Shown here: positions 19,226 to 29,836 of the stretch, piece after piece | Numbering within the stretch: the stretch's first letter is position 1 | Layout: each line of letters starts with the position of its first letter | NCBI GenBank assembly: GCA_012862575.1 | Contig: BLSF01000090.1 | Span: 1-64,000 of the forward strand | Origin: Parietichytrium sp. I65-24A | Lineage: Eukaryota; Sar; Bigyra; Thraustochytrida; Thraustochytriidae | Direction: 5' to 3' | DNA length: 64,000 nucleotides | Notes under the pieces: generated by a model | Told to the model about the DNA's origin: nothing | The model's input: the letters and a program-made list of their open reading frames with translations, nothing else | Databases searched by the model: none | Translations under genes and position numbers: made by a program

Positions 19226-20905
19226 TTATAGAGCAGTATGCTTGCTGAGAATAGCATCGCCAATCTTAACAAGCTCTTGCACGCCTTCGATCTTTGGAGA
19301 GGCAGGCGATAACGGTGGAAGGCGGCTCCGCTCTTGCGAGCCGCTATGGTCCACGGAGGTCATGACTGTGAGCTTGGATGGGTTAGACTCCGACCTTCTC
19401 GCGGGATCAATCACTTTAGTGTTTATGATAATGCTGCTGCCGCTGCCACTCTTGTGCCCTTGGTTTGGATGGTTTTTGCTCGAACCAACAGAGAGCTGGC
19501 TGTCCTCTCGCGTTAGAGTCATCTTGCAGCTCATCGAGTCCGCGGTGTACGGGTGTTTGACCATGTCCAACGCAGAGGACCGCAGACCAGGCTCGATCTT
19601 GAGCAACGATAGCAAGAATTTGCGGCATTGGTCGGAGCGGCCGCGCTGCTCGCGAAGCGCACGAACGCATGCGGGCTTGGCCTTGTGGTTTTTAAACAAC
19701 AAAGAGGTGTCCTGGGAGTCGCAAACGTCGGCGTTTTTAGAAAAAACAATCTCCATGGCGTGCAAACACTTTGACAACTCGCGGCTGAAAACGGCGGGAT
19801 CGTGCAGCTGCTCATAAGCATATGCAGGCATCCATACCTCAGCAAAGCGGACATGGCCCAACAGCAGCTCTAGCAACACGCAACCAAGACCCCAAACATC
19901 GAGTTTATGGCTGTCATACTCTTTGCAGATGAGCATCTCCGGAGCAAAGAAGCCTGGAGTTCCACAAAAGTCGTCCAAGTTCATGCCCGAGCGATGCTTG
20001 GTGCTCAAACCAAAATCAACGAGCTTGACATGGTTCTGCCCATCCACGAGCACATTCTCCGGCTTGAGGTCACGGTGAGCAATGTTGTGCATATTAAGGT
20101 AAGCAACAGCACTTGCCAATTGGGTGATAATTGTATGCGCAAACGAGTCTTTAGCTGGGCCAGGGTGCTTGCGATAATACTCAAACAAATCCATCCCACC
20201 CCGCTCTTGAACTATGTACAAATAATTTGGAGTGTGCAAGACTTGAACGAGGTTGACGATGTTCTGATGCTCAAGGTCTCTGAGAATCCCGATCTCGTTG
20301 TTTATGCGAGAAGCGTTCTTCACATCGGAAATCTTGTCCTTTAGAATTCGCTTGATGGCGAACTGTTCCGCTTTCTGGCACTTTGACGATGGCCCCCCGC
20401 GTACCTCCTTGACCACCGCAAATTGGCCTTCGCCGAGAATTTTGCCTGTTTGCCAATGGCCGACGCGATCCTCGCTCTCCTCGATTTCGGGGTTCATGGC
20501 CGGTATGTTCTCAAAACCTTTTACGTTGCGCGGGACGTATTCCCACAGTACCTTTCGCATTCGTTCTTTCAGCTGATCATACTTTGAGCGTAGGGCCACA
20601 AACTCGTCAAAGAGTTCGTTTTGCTGTTTGTGGAACGTTTTGATTGAGTCCATGGCCACCGCGAGGTTGTCTTCTAGCGTCTTGATATCCTTCTTCTTCA
20701 TCATCAGCTCGCGCTTCATGGCGTCTGAAGTGGGCGAGCTTCCTCGGCTCGCCGCGATGCGCACATTCACGACACTTTTCTCATCGCCTCCGCTAATCGA
20801 TTCCACCAAGTCACAGATAATTCCGGCTTTTCTCAGTGCTTGAAAAAGTATTTTCTCATTGCTTTCTCCGCCGACGCTTCCAGAGATGTTTACAACCAGC
20901 TGCAT
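19226..20905 (-). CDS. Ser/Thr protein kinase with N-terminal extension and coiled coil
   Basis: Protein kinase of 559 residues. A small N-terminal domain (residues 1-52, alternating hydrophobic strands and a helix, KILFQALRKAGIICDLVESI) could be ACT- or ferredoxin-like; this is a guess. A helix or coiled coil follows at about 62-120. The kinase domain spans about 151-460: glycine loop GEGQFAVV (158-165), catalytic Lys in FAIKRI (185), helix-C Glu (204), HRDLKPEN (277-284), DFGLS (297-301), GTPGFFAPE (315-323) and DVWGLGCVLLELL. All catalytic residues are present, so it should be active. The HRDLKPEN and GTPGFFAPE sequences suggest the CAMK/AGC side of the kinome, but no close family is recognised. 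The C-terminal 95 residues are Ser-rich and probably disordered. It is convergent with the kinesin, with 239 bp between stops. Confidence 0.88.
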   Translation of the reverse strand: MQLVVNISGSVGGESNEKILFQALRKAGIICDLVESISGGDEKSVVNVRIAASRGSSPTSDAMKRELMMKKKDIKTLEDNLAVAMDSIKTFHKQQNELFDEFVALRSKYDQLKERMRKVLWEYVPRNVKGFENIPAMNPEIEESEDRVGHWQTGKILGEGQFAVVKEVRGGPSSKCQKAEQFAIKRILKDKISDVKNASRINNEIGILRDLEHQNIVNLVQVLHTPNYLYIVQERGGMDLFEYYRKHPGPAKDSFAHTIITQLASAVAYLNMHNIAHRDLKPENVLVDGQNHVKLVDFGLSTKHRSGMNLDDFCGTPGFFAPEMLICKEYDSHKLDVWGLGCVLLELLLGHVRFAEVWMPAYAYEQLHDPAVFSRELSKCLHAMEIVFSKNADVCDSQDTSLLFKNHKAKPACVRALREQRGRSDQCRKFLLSLLKIEPGLRSSALDMVKHPYTADSMSCKMTLTREDSQLSVGSSKNHPNQGHKSGSGSSIIINTKVIDPARRSESNPSKLTVMTSVDHSGSQERSRLPPLSPASPKIEGVQELVKIGDAILSKHTAL

Positions 20906-22919
20906 CGCGCAGCCACACCTTGAGGGAGTATGTCTCGCGTGTGTGCCCCAGCTTTGATGGATTCAACCGACCGATAGACTTTCTGCGCGCCGCCTTCGCT
21001 CGAGTTTCACTTGTTTCACTTGCAAGTCCGCAGCTCTCCGTCCAAGTCGCTCGTCCGCAAACGCAGCTATACTGTACTGCGATGGACCGCGTGTTCTGAA
21101 TTTCCAGCTTTGCAAATTTCAACAACACAGCAGCTCGGTTGTCGAGAGACCACAAGCTGGCTATTCGCAGATGCGAATCACTCTCCGTTTTATCTCGTTG
21201 GCTCAATCGATGATGGATGCCACTGTCACGCTGGATACCTTTCGGAGTTGGGGTCCTACGCAGGTCTAATCGGCCACCTCCCCTCGCTCTTCACTCACTC
21301 ACTCACTCACTGGGAAGTGAGTAGGTAGGCAAGGAAGGAGATGCGTCTCTCTTGGTCCTGGTCGCCAAACGCCACGCCCGGAGAGGAGCGATGGAGCCCA
21401 CGAGTTGACGGACTGTGAGCGAGGAAAGTTCTAATGTCCACGTCGGACCTCTTGACCGCCGTCGTACTATTGCTACGTGCGAGCGTTCTTCTTTTCTTCT
21501 TTCTCTCGCGCCTATTGCAATTGCAGATCTCGACGTGCGTGCACAATGCACTCAAAAACTCAGTTTTGAATAACACGTATATAGTTCACATTCACAGTGT
21601 CAGCACATGTCCGACTCGTCTCTGCGACGACAAGGAGCTTCTCCTAACTTGCAATTCTACACAATTAGCAGCGCCACGTTGATAATCTGTCTCAGTCTGA
21701 GATCCATCTGGTCCATCCCATGCACCGATCTCCCGGCACAATCCGCGACGACCGTGGTAAGAGAGATACTATTCTCTGTCAATACAGCTTAAAAGCGTGG
21801 AACCTCGGAGAAGAAGCAGGAGACTCGCGCCAGCCACAGCCAAAAATGTGCATTACATGATGTATCTCATTTCATGAGTTGACGCGAGTTGACACTCAAT
21901 TTCCTGCATCGCCAAGCTGAACCTGAAATAATTTAGCAATCTGACAGCGAGTCAACTGTAAATCGCTCTACACATCACTCGCATTCACATCGGCAATAAA
22001 GTTGAGCGCACTTACCTGTCCTAACTTATCCTAACTTTATTGCTTTCTTTCTGTCTTTCTTTCGTTTCTTTCGTTGTTGCTTGGAGGAAGAAAATGTAAT
22101 GCAACAAAATCGAGGAATGTAAGGAAATCGTCCTACTTGCTAGCTACTCGTTACTCAGCGGCGTAGATGCAGATACGGTTACACTGTGCGGCGTGGGTGC
22201 TAGCAATGAGGATAGTCACTCGAGTAGCACTCGATTTCCGCATCGGGTCTGCGTTGGGGCATTAGGCGTTGAGGCTATGTAGCGTTATGAAGCTTTCTTC
22301 CCGCGGAGAATCCATTTTCTTCCTTCCCCTTTTCTCTTCTCTCTTTTCTCTTTTTAGTTTTTGCTCTGTGAGTCTGTGAAGGTTCTGACTGTGAATCAAT
22401 GTCTTGACCGCGTTCGCCGAGAGACCGCGGGAATGGTGAGAAACACGCAGAACGCCGCGATCGGAATTGCTCGCTACGGCCACCGCCAGCTTTGGATTTT
22501 GATGAGGCTGGCTCATAAGGAAGGAGAGCTCCAGTGTTAAGCGGTTTAATAATGAATGGCATTCCGCGTCGAGATTTTAGGCGGTCCAAAACCTCCAACA
22601 CACTCTGCATTGCGTGTCGTGCTCCGTTAGGTTGGCGATATTTGCAAAAAGAATTCCGTGAGTCTGCAGAGTAGAGCAGGATTCAACAGCGAGGACATAT
22701 TCCTTTGCTCAGGTGCATCACATAATCAACAGGAGAGGAGAAAGACAAGAGATGGAATCAACTGCTGGAAAAGGATTTTGATTTACGTTAGGAAATTTCG
22801 CGGCGTAGATTCGAAAGTATACTTAGACACAGGGCGGAAATAAGAGAATATTGAGTCTAAATCGAGGTGTTTGGATGGACTTGCCGAGCTGAATCGCTAG
22901 GCCCTTTCGGCCCTGTCAC

Positions 22920-22964
22920 GCCAGTTTCACTTACGCCAGTTTCACTTACGCCAGTTTCACTTAC
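22920..22964. repeat. 15-bp tandem repeat, three copies
   Basis: Unit GCCAGTTTCACTTAC repeated three times without mismatch. Confidence 0.92.
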
Positions 22965-24340
22965 TGTCAATCTTTGCCCACACTCAATCCCAGAAACACC
23001 TTCCTTCTACTCAAATTGACTCGAAGGAGCTCTGCGCGGAGGGAGATGGTAGCAATAGCTGTTCGAGACCTACTTTCAAAGTTCCAGATTTGTATTCTGA
23101 CTGTGAATTCTGAACTTTCGAAATGATTGGACTCTCGTTGTGGATTTCGGCGGCATAGGCTTTGGTCAACGATGGTCAACGAACGCACAGTATTCCCTGT
23201 CAAGCGCGACCCATCGAGCGCTCGGCCAATGTTGATTTGACTGTGAACAAAAGTATTGGGTGTACTGAGTTCGTTCGATTTCTCAACTCCAGTGAGAGTT
23301 TCGCGACACAACACACGCATCTTGTAGTGAAGTTGACACTGAGAGCCTCATAGGCCTGACAGTAGCTCCAGAAAAAGAGCGATATGTTATTATTTTGACT
23401 ATCACAGCTCTATCGCTGGCTCGCATCGTCGCACATTTCAAGGGTAATACCAAACACAGCGGTAACATATAAATTCTAGTGCTATACTGCACGTTGTCTT
23501 GTACGATCATGATCCACCTTCTCACGCGGAGCTCGGAGAACAACATAGAAGGAATATTGATCGCGAACAACGAGCCAATCCATCAGCGACGTCATCGTGG
23601 TGACGCATGATTTCAGTTTGAGGAGCGAGGCATTTCTTCGTGGAGAAGAAAGGGCACACCTGCAGACTAAACAGCCAAGTAAGAAACGTTATTTATCATC
23701 ATCACAATATCCTTTCTGGCCTGTCTCCAAGAGAAAGAAACTTTTAAACTTTTAAATTTTAACTTTTGCTTGTGCTCGTATGCTTACAAAAGCTTGCAAC
23801 GAAACACAGCGGAAGCAAGTTCAGAACACGCCAATGACATCTTTGCTCTCCAAAATTGAAAATTGTTTTGTCAAATTTTAAAAACTGATTCTGTAAGAAA
23901 CCTTAATTTTTGCAAACAATCAAAAAATCGCCGTTGACTGAGTGTGATTGAACTCACTCCAACGAAAGCGTTAGTCCCTCTTCCTATACTTTACCATAAT
24001 AATATCCCTCTTAGATTCCATCCCGACCTGTTCCTACTACGAGCTTATAAACCCCTACGCCCCAAGCCAGGTAAGAGAGACTAGTAAATTCTTGACAATC
24101 TGACTGACTATCCTAAACCTTCTCGACTACTATGCAAAGGACTAGTCGCTGTAGTCCCAGTTGTGTGTACTATAGCAGTAAAGCGTTGGTGTACTTAACA
24201 GTAAAACAGTAAAACCAAAGCCCTAAATTCCCCAAACAGAATGAGTTGTCTCAGGTCCGAAACTTTCTTTGCAATGAAATACGATTGGTTTGGAAAGTTG
24301 AGAGTGAGTGAAAAGCCTTTCGATTGATTGATTTGCTTCG

Positions 24341-24371
24341 GTCATTCATTCACTCATTCATTCACTCATTC
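24341..24371. repeat. CATT/CACT short tandem repeat
   Basis: Alternating CATTCATTCACT units. Confidence 0.85.
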
Positions 24372-24533
24372 AAATTGAAATGAGCATGAAAGTGGTCGAA
24401 GTGGAGTATCTAGGCGATCTACATGAACGACTTCAAGGAGCAAGAGTGCGAGAAGTAAAAGTATGTTAAAGCGTTAAAAGCTGCAAAAGCTGTAAAAGCG
24501 AAAGCCCATCTGGAAACCATAGAAACGTTCTCA

Positions 24534-24565
24534 ATTCCTCGATTCCTCGATTCCTCGATTCCTCG
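24534..24565. repeat. 8-bp tandem repeat, four copies
   Basis: Unit ATTCCTCG repeated four times. Confidence 0.9.
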
Positions 24566-24797
24566 TGCAGACATGAGACTGTGCAGAAGAAGACTGACAA
24601 AGCATCGGCACTGGCACTGACATGCGGGTACGAGTAGGTACGGACAGCGAGTGCCCACACAGCCCCAGCCCACACATTCATTACATTCATTCATTGAACA
24701 CATTGAACGCATTGAACAATCACTTACTCCACATTGTCACTGTCAACTGATGTCAACTGGTAAACTTGTAACTTGCATTGTATTGCCCTCGCTTGGT

Positions 24798-24830
24798 GCA
24801 TAGAGTGCATAGAGTGCGTAGAGTGCGTAG
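24798..24830. repeat. 9-bp tandem repeat, nearly four copies
   Basis: Unit GCATAGAGT; the last copies change CAT to CGT. Confidence 0.88.
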
Positions 24831-25175
24831 CCGTCGCCCCGGAGAGACGCTGTTGACTGACAACTGTGCTAAGGTGTCGTTTACAACAAACAACCAAACA
24901 AACACCTCCCAACACACGAGCTTTGACGTCCTCACCACCCGGTTTGCCCTCGCAGTCGCGGTCAGTGCCACGAGTGCCACGGGGCGTAAGGAAGTTTAGG
25001 AAAGCGTGTTTCGAATCCCTTTACAGCGCGGCGCTCGCGAACTGAAGACGCGGAGATACGCAGTGGGAGAAGGAGAGAAGGAGTGAGTGGGTGGAGCAAG
25101 AAAAGTAGAGGGCCCCGTACGTCCCGGAGGAGAGACCGATTGTGGATTGGACTGCTGGATCGTGGAATAGGCAAG

Positions 25176-26717
25176 ATGACGGCCGGATTTGAAGAAGTGA
25201 TCACCATGAAGCAGGTGAAGGACCGGAATACGCCGGACGATGCGTGGTGCGTGGTGCATGGCAAGGTGTACGACATCACCAAGTTCAAGAACGCTCACCC
25301 CGGTGGAGATATAATCATGTTGGCGGCTGGCAAGGACGCCACCATCCTGTTCGAGACTTACCACATCCGCGGCGTGCCCGATGCCGTGTTGCGCAAGTAT
25401 CAGATCGGCAAACTTCCGGACGGAAAGAACAAAGAGGGCGGCAACGGCCTCGACAGCGCCTCGTACTACTCCTGGGACAGCGAGTTTTACCGCGTCCTTC
25501 GCGAGCGCGTCTTGAAGCGCCTGAACGAGCTCAAGCTGTCCAGACGCGGAGGCTTCGAGATTTGGGCCAAGGCTATCTTTCTCTTGACCGGCTTCTGGTC
25601 TTGCCTCTACCTCATGTGCACACTCAACCCAAATGGGCTTGCGATTCCTGCCGCCATGATGTTGGGAATCTTTGCTGCCTTCGTAGGAACCTGCATTCAG
25701 CACGACGGGAATCACGGTGCGTTCGCCCAATCTTCGTGGCTTAACAAGGCCGCTGGTTGGACTTTGGACATGATTGGATCCAGCGCCATGACCTGGGAGA
25801 TGCAGCACGTGCTTGGACATCATCCGTACACCAACTTGATTGAAATGGAGAATGGCAATCAAAAGGTCTCCGGCAAGCCTGTTGACACCAAGACTGTCGA
25901 CCAGGAGAGCGACCCTGATGTCTTTAGCACCTACCCTATGCTTCGCCTTCACCCTTGGCACAGCAAAAAGTGGTACCACAAATACCAGCACATCTATGCA
26001 CCATTCATCTTTGGGTTCATGACCATCAACAAGGTCATTGCACAGGACGTCGGCGTTATCACACGCAAGCGTCTCTTCCAGATTGACGCCAACTGCCGCT
26101 ACGCTTCTCCGACTTACGTCGCTCGCTTCTGGATCATGAAGGTTCTTACCGTTCTCTACATGGTTGGCCTGCCAATGTACATGCAAGGTCCATGGGAGGG
26201 TCTCAAGTTGTTCTTTATTGCGCACTTTACTTGCGGCGAGCTGCTGGCCACAATGTTCATCGTAAACCACATCATCGAGGGTGTCAGCTACGCAAGCAAA
26301 GATGCCATCAAGGGCGAGATGGCTCCACCGAAAACGGTCCGCGGTGTCACCCCAATGCACGAGACGCAAAAGGTTCTCGACCAGCGCGAGAAAGACATGG
26401 ACGAAACTTCTAAGAAGAGCCGCATCCCTCTCAACGACTGGGCCGCTGTACAGTGCCAGACCTCCGTGAACTGGGCTATCGGTTCTTGGTTCTGGAACCA
26501 CTTTTCCGGGGGCCTCAATCATCAGATTGAGCATCATCTGTTCCCCGGCTTGACTCACACCACCTATGTTCACTTTCACGATGTGGTCAAAGATACTTGC
26601 GCTGAGTACGGGGTTCCATACCAGCACGAGGAGAGTCTATACACTGCCTACTTTAAGATGTTGAATCATCTCAAGACCCTAGGCAACGAGCCAATGCCTG
26701 CCTGGGACAAGAACTAA
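25176..26717 (+). CDS. Delta-4 front-end fatty acid desaturase (cytochrome b5 fusion)
   Basis: Predicted to insert the delta-4 double bond that turns docosapentaenoate (22:5 n-3) into docosahexaenoate (22:6, DHA), in the ER membrane. I chose the Met at 25176 ([11 protein letters not shown]), giving 513 residues; the Thraustochytrium delta-4 enzyme has about 519. An in-frame upstream Met at 25083 would add 31 basic residues that do not fit the family. The N-terminal cytochrome b5 domain has the heme motif HPGGD at 41-45 and His63 in ETYHIRG. The desaturase has three histidine boxes: HDGNH (176-180), HVLGHH (211-216) and QIEHH (450-454), whose Gln marks front-end desaturases. Hydrophobic spans lie near 132-172 and 315-365. 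From memory, long stretches ([30 protein letters not shown]) match the thraustochytrid enzyme. Delta-5 specificity cannot be fully excluded. It is the best clue to the organism. Confidence 0.93.
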   Translation: MTAGFEEVITMKQVKDRNTPDDAWCVVHGKVYDITKFKNAHPGGDIIMLAAGKDATILFETYHIRGVPDAVLRKYQIGKLPDGKNKEGGNGLDSASYYSWDSEFYRVLRERVLKRLNELKLSRRGGFEIWAKAIFLLTGFWSCLYLMCTLNPNGLAIPAAMMLGIFAAFVGTCIQHDGNHGAFAQSSWLNKAAGWTLDMIGSSAMTWEMQHVLGHHPYTNLIEMENGNQKVSGKPVDTKTVDQESDPDVFSTYPMLRLHPWHSKKWYHKYQHIYAPFIFGFMTINKVIAQDVGVITRKRLFQIDANCRYASPTYVARFWIMKVLTVLYMVGLPMYMQGPWEGLKLFFIAHFTCGELLATMFIVNHIIEGVSYASKDAIKGEMAPPKTVRGVTPMHETQKVLDQREKDMDETSKKSRIPLNDWAAVQCQTSVNWAIGSWFWNHFSGGLNHQIEHHLFPGLTHTTYVHFHDVVKDTCAEYGVPYQHEESLYTAYFKMLNHLKTLGNEPMPAWDKN

Positions 26718-27170
26718 CAGTAAACAAACATCACGCGTCCTCAAAGCCTGACTATCGCGGGCTGCGCTTTCACTTTGCCTGCCGTTTTGGAGGATATCTG
26801 CTTTTGCGATCAAAACTAGGAATGGAGTGTACAGCCAGCCACTCGTTCTTCAGTACGAATCAACGAAGACTTTGTCTCCTTTCCTAAAAAAGAGGATGTT
26901 TTTCTTACCTAGCTAACAAGGCGGTGTCTGGCCATTGTACCTTTGGATTCGCTACATACACACATACATACACGCCTTTCGTTGCGCTGCTCGAAATTTG
27001 TAGTGACGTGAGATGAAAGATAAAAAAAAATAGAATTCAGGTCTCGTTCAAAAGTTCGTAATTCTCTTCTCCAATTCCATTCGTCTCCGGAGAAAGTCTA
27101 GGTCGGCATTCTGTATTGAAGCAATGTGCAGGAGCGAAACAGAAAAAACGAGCAGTCAAAAGACTAGCTA
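26718..27170. other. Convergent 3' intergenic gap
   Basis: Gap of 453 bp between the desaturase stop and the stop of the minus-strand secreted protein gene. It includes a short (CATACACA) run near 26955 and an A-rich tract near 27020-27030. No gene seen. Confidence 0.55.
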
Positions 27171-28838
27171 CTAGTCTTCGAGTGGATCGCCCCCAGCCAA
27201 TCTCAAATACATCTTTGCGAAAACAGACGCTTTTGTTTCCTGAGAGCTTTTGATGAAGGTTTCCGTCAAAGTATCTGACGAGGCGTTGCACGGGTTCTCG
27301 AAACCCGGCAAAGCAGGTAGATCTAACTTTCTGAGGCTCTCCATAAAACCCTGCACACGATCTTTGGCTTTTGGCTCATTCGTCAAACGAAACAAAATGC
27401 CAGGCTTGTCGTTGGTTCCAACTACGGTTGTAAAGTTGTATGGCGAGTGCACTCGTTTTTCGTCGAACCAGTCTGGATGCTTCTGCATCATGGCTTTCTT
27501 GAAGGCAACAGTTTCCGTGAAAGTAGACTCCAGGGCTGTATAAGAACCTGGAGCAAGGGTGGTCTTCATGCCTTGCTCCATCATGTGGATGACACTGTGA
27601 CTCACAAAATTGCATCCAATCTCAGACATGTACATATTGAGGTTGTAGTTTTCCGGATCCGTCACGTTGGAGATGGAGATTCCGCTCGCCGAAGCATCGC
27701 AGCAGTACCAATGACTTGAGCGATCCGCCACCCAGTGTAGGTATAGTCCAAATCGTACAATCTCTTCGGGGACAGGATCCCCGTTGATAAGTGAATAAGG
27801 TGCGCTCGAGTTGAGATATTCCCCAAGCTGGCTTGCTAGTACTACATCCGTCATCTTGTAGTTTTCGTTATGGTCTGGGTCCTCGCAGGTCCCGTTGCAA
27901 GCGCAAGCCGGATCACAGTTGTAGTTGACGTATTGCTCACCTAACATCATATCTCCTCCGGCGAGAGGGATTGGACCGCTCACCAATTTGGAGATGTGTT
28001 TAGAAGTGACGGTTCCGCTTTTAGGGCAGGTCTCGCCAGTGAATGGAGATCCATCAGGGCCAATGCTAGTATAGCCTCCAACACAAAGCAGATCCGTCTC
28101 TCCAAAAGCCCATCGTCGAGCAGAAGCGAGCGCACCCTCGTAAAAGTTGTCGTCCATATTTGGGGCCAGGCCCGGGCAATGCGCACGGTAAAACTCATAC
28201 GACTTTTTGAAGCGATATCTCTGACAGTCACCCTCCTTGCCACCCGTGTGCTCCTTGGCGCTCTCGGTTAAAATGGAGCCATTGAAGTGTCCGATGTACG
28301 GGATTCCTAAGTGCCGCTGTGTTCCTCCAAGCTTGGTGTTTGTACGGAGAAAACCTCTCATAGGTGGAGTCCACCATTCCAATCCCATGTCCGCGCCACA
28401 GCTGTCAATTGCGCGGTACTGTACGAAATCAATCGCCTGAGAATACGCGGCCATGAAGTAAGCGTACTCTGCTTTGAAGCCCTGTGCCACAGCAATATAA
28501 TAGATCGCGTAAAAGTGAATGAAGCCTCTGCAGGCGGAGGTATCGTTGAACCCGGTTGTCATCTGTGGGAGCAGACTTGCCAGGATGCACTTTGGACGCC
28601 AGTCATTGTACGAGCACTCCAGTGCCTCTCCAAGCCTGTAAAATGGCTGCACAAAGCCTGCGAGCACGTCCCGCCACCCACCAGTACTCGCGTCCCCGCG
28701 CTCATCTGCGTGACCATGCTCATGCTTCTGAGCGACAATCTTGCCACCTGGTTGCACGCAAATATCTTCGATATGGCCACGTACCGAGCACAACGTCAGT
28801 GCCACCGCAAGAACAGCCGCCAGCGCCCGGAGTCGCAT
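27171..28838 (-). CDS. Secreted Cys-rich protein resembling DUF6765 / zinc phospholipase C-like fold
   Basis: Start taken at 28838 (MRLRALAAVLAVALTLC), which gives 555 residues and a clear signal peptide ending near residue 21; an upstream in-frame Met at 28895 would bury the signal behind 19 polar residues. Two segments stand out: FIHFYAIYYIAVAQGFKAE with a following AYSQAIDFVQ, and FGLYLHWVADRSSHWYC. From memory these resemble bacterial DUF6765 proteins (xFHYYxxYxxAxxAGFxxxxA...SQxVD and GxxLHxxxDxxSH) and the helical metal-binding fold of zinc-dependent phospholipase C and S1/P1 nuclease. Between them sits a Cys-rich insert (about residues 215-330, with CDPACACNGTCEDPDHN). N-glycosylation sequons are present. 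No membrane anchor is evident. An extracellular or lysosomal hydrolase is possible, but the function is unknown. Confidence 0.75.
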   Translation of the reverse strand: MRLRALAAVLAVALTLCSVRGHIEDICVQPGGKIVAQKHEHGHADERGDASTGGWRDVLAGFVQPFYRLGEALECSYNDWRPKCILASLLPQMTTGFNDTSACRGFIHFYAIYYIAVAQGFKAEYAYFMAAYSQAIDFVQYRAIDSCGADMGLEWWTPPMRGFLRTNTKLGGTQRHLGIPYIGHFNGSILTESAKEHTGGKEGDCQRYRFKKSYEFYRAHCPGLAPNMDDNFYEGALASARRWAFGETDLLCVGGYTSIGPDGSPFTGETCPKSGTVTSKHISKLVSGPIPLAGGDMMLGEQYVNYNCDPACACNGTCEDPDHNENYKMTDVVLASQLGEYLNSSAPYSLINGDPVPEEIVRFGLYLHWVADRSSHWYCCDASASGISISNVTDPENYNLNMYMSEIGCNFVSHSVIHMMEQGMKTTLAPGSYTALESTFTETVAFKKAMMQKHPDWFDEKRVHSPYNFTTVVGTNDKPGILFRLTNEPKAKDRVQGFMESLRKLDLPALPGFENPCNASSDTLTETFIKSSQETKASVFAKMYLRLAGGDPLED

Positions 28839-29836
28839 GTTTGTTCTTACTCTGTCACTTCCTTCCGAATTGTCTGCTGTCTTCGTGATGAGCACTGGCT
28901 GTGTGAGATTTGGGTGTCTGCTGCGAGTCCGTCTGACAGTGGCAGATCTTTGGATCCTTGTTGGAAGCTCTTCAGCTCAAATACCTTTGCCCGCCAAAAT
29001 AGCACAGTTCCGGCCATCTCATCTGAACCTTACGCTACTCTACGACTCGGATGTTTTTTGAACACCGGGTCACTGGACGCAAGCGAAGAGAGAGAAAGAG
29101 AAAGAGATAGAAAAATAGTTTTTTCATGCATCACTTGGATATATATCCAATGTCATGTTCGTGTAAGTGAAGCCACGAAGTGCAGCGTAAACAAACCCTA
29201 TCGGAAGGTGGGGTACGTAAGAACTTTTTCAGCTCTCCTCTTGGAGAATGTGCATTGGTGCTCGTACTAGTAAGCCACAGCGCTACCGGTACTCACAGTC
29301 AGTACAACAATCGATGTCATCGTCAACCCGAGATAACCCAAGCATGAAAAATAGAAAATGATTGCTGGTCCAAGGATATCCAAGGTCACAGGAATGTGTT
29401 CTAAGTTTACAGTGAACACTATACCGGTACCTGGCCTTACCATAACCAACCCGCTGATAATCATCCTGTACTGAACAAAGCGGTGCGCTCGGTGTGAAAT
29501 CCTTATTGAGTTGATCTTACTTGTAAAAAAATCAAATCCACTCCTTCTTTCGGTTGCCATCGGTTGCCATCGGTTGCCATCGGCTGCATGGAACTGAGGA
29601 ACAAACGATGGTTAAGTTATCGCTGAAGGGAAGTTGCTGATGTATTGGTCCAGAGAGAATAAATACAGGTATTGGCGGGCGACAATTGGTTCAGGGGTAT
29701 CGCGCAGTCGACTTGCGCTCCAGCATCTGGCTTCACTGCTGCCATATTTTTTAGAAATGCTCACACCCTGATTCAACCCAGACGTCGCATGCATCGACAC
29801 CGAGCACCCAGGAGACTGCACGAACGAGCCAGTCTA
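28839..29836. other. Intergenic region, no gene seen
   Basis: About 1 kb upstream of the secreted protein gene and downstream of DCP2 (both minus strand). It carries TACCGGTACTCAC at 29284-29296, TACCGGTACC at 29422-29431 and a 10-bp tandem repeat at 29551-29584. Confidence 0.55.
29551..29584. repeat. 10-bp tandem repeat, three-plus copies
   Basis: Unit CGGTTGCCAT repeated three times, then a partial fourth copy. Confidence 0.9.

Larger units (their letters stand above)
20906..25175. other. Long divergent intergenic region, no gene seen
   Basis: About 4.3 kb between the divergent kinase and desaturase genes. Open frames are short and have no conserved motif. It contains a 15-bp triplicate at 22920-22964, 8-bp and 9-bp tandem repeats near 24534 and 24798, a CATTCATTCACT run at 24341-24371, and AT-rich tracts at 23720-23960. 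The desaturase promoter presumably lies at its right end. Confidence 0.5.

Noticed and set aside
19068-19817. 249-codon plus-strand frame opposite the kinase
   Set aside because: Antisense shadow of the kinase C-terminal half.
24996-26627. 543-codon open frame on the minus strand opposite the desaturase
   Set aside because: It runs antisense to a protein with all family motifs. Its own translation has no motif and reflects codon bias of the sense gene.
28311-29270. 319-codon plus-strand frame opposite the secreted protein
   Set aside because: Antisense shadow running on into non-coding sequence.
29671-29730. Possible tRNA-like stretch (GGTTCAGGGGTATCGCGC)
   Set aside because: No acceptor stem or proper B box with anticodon arm could be drawn.
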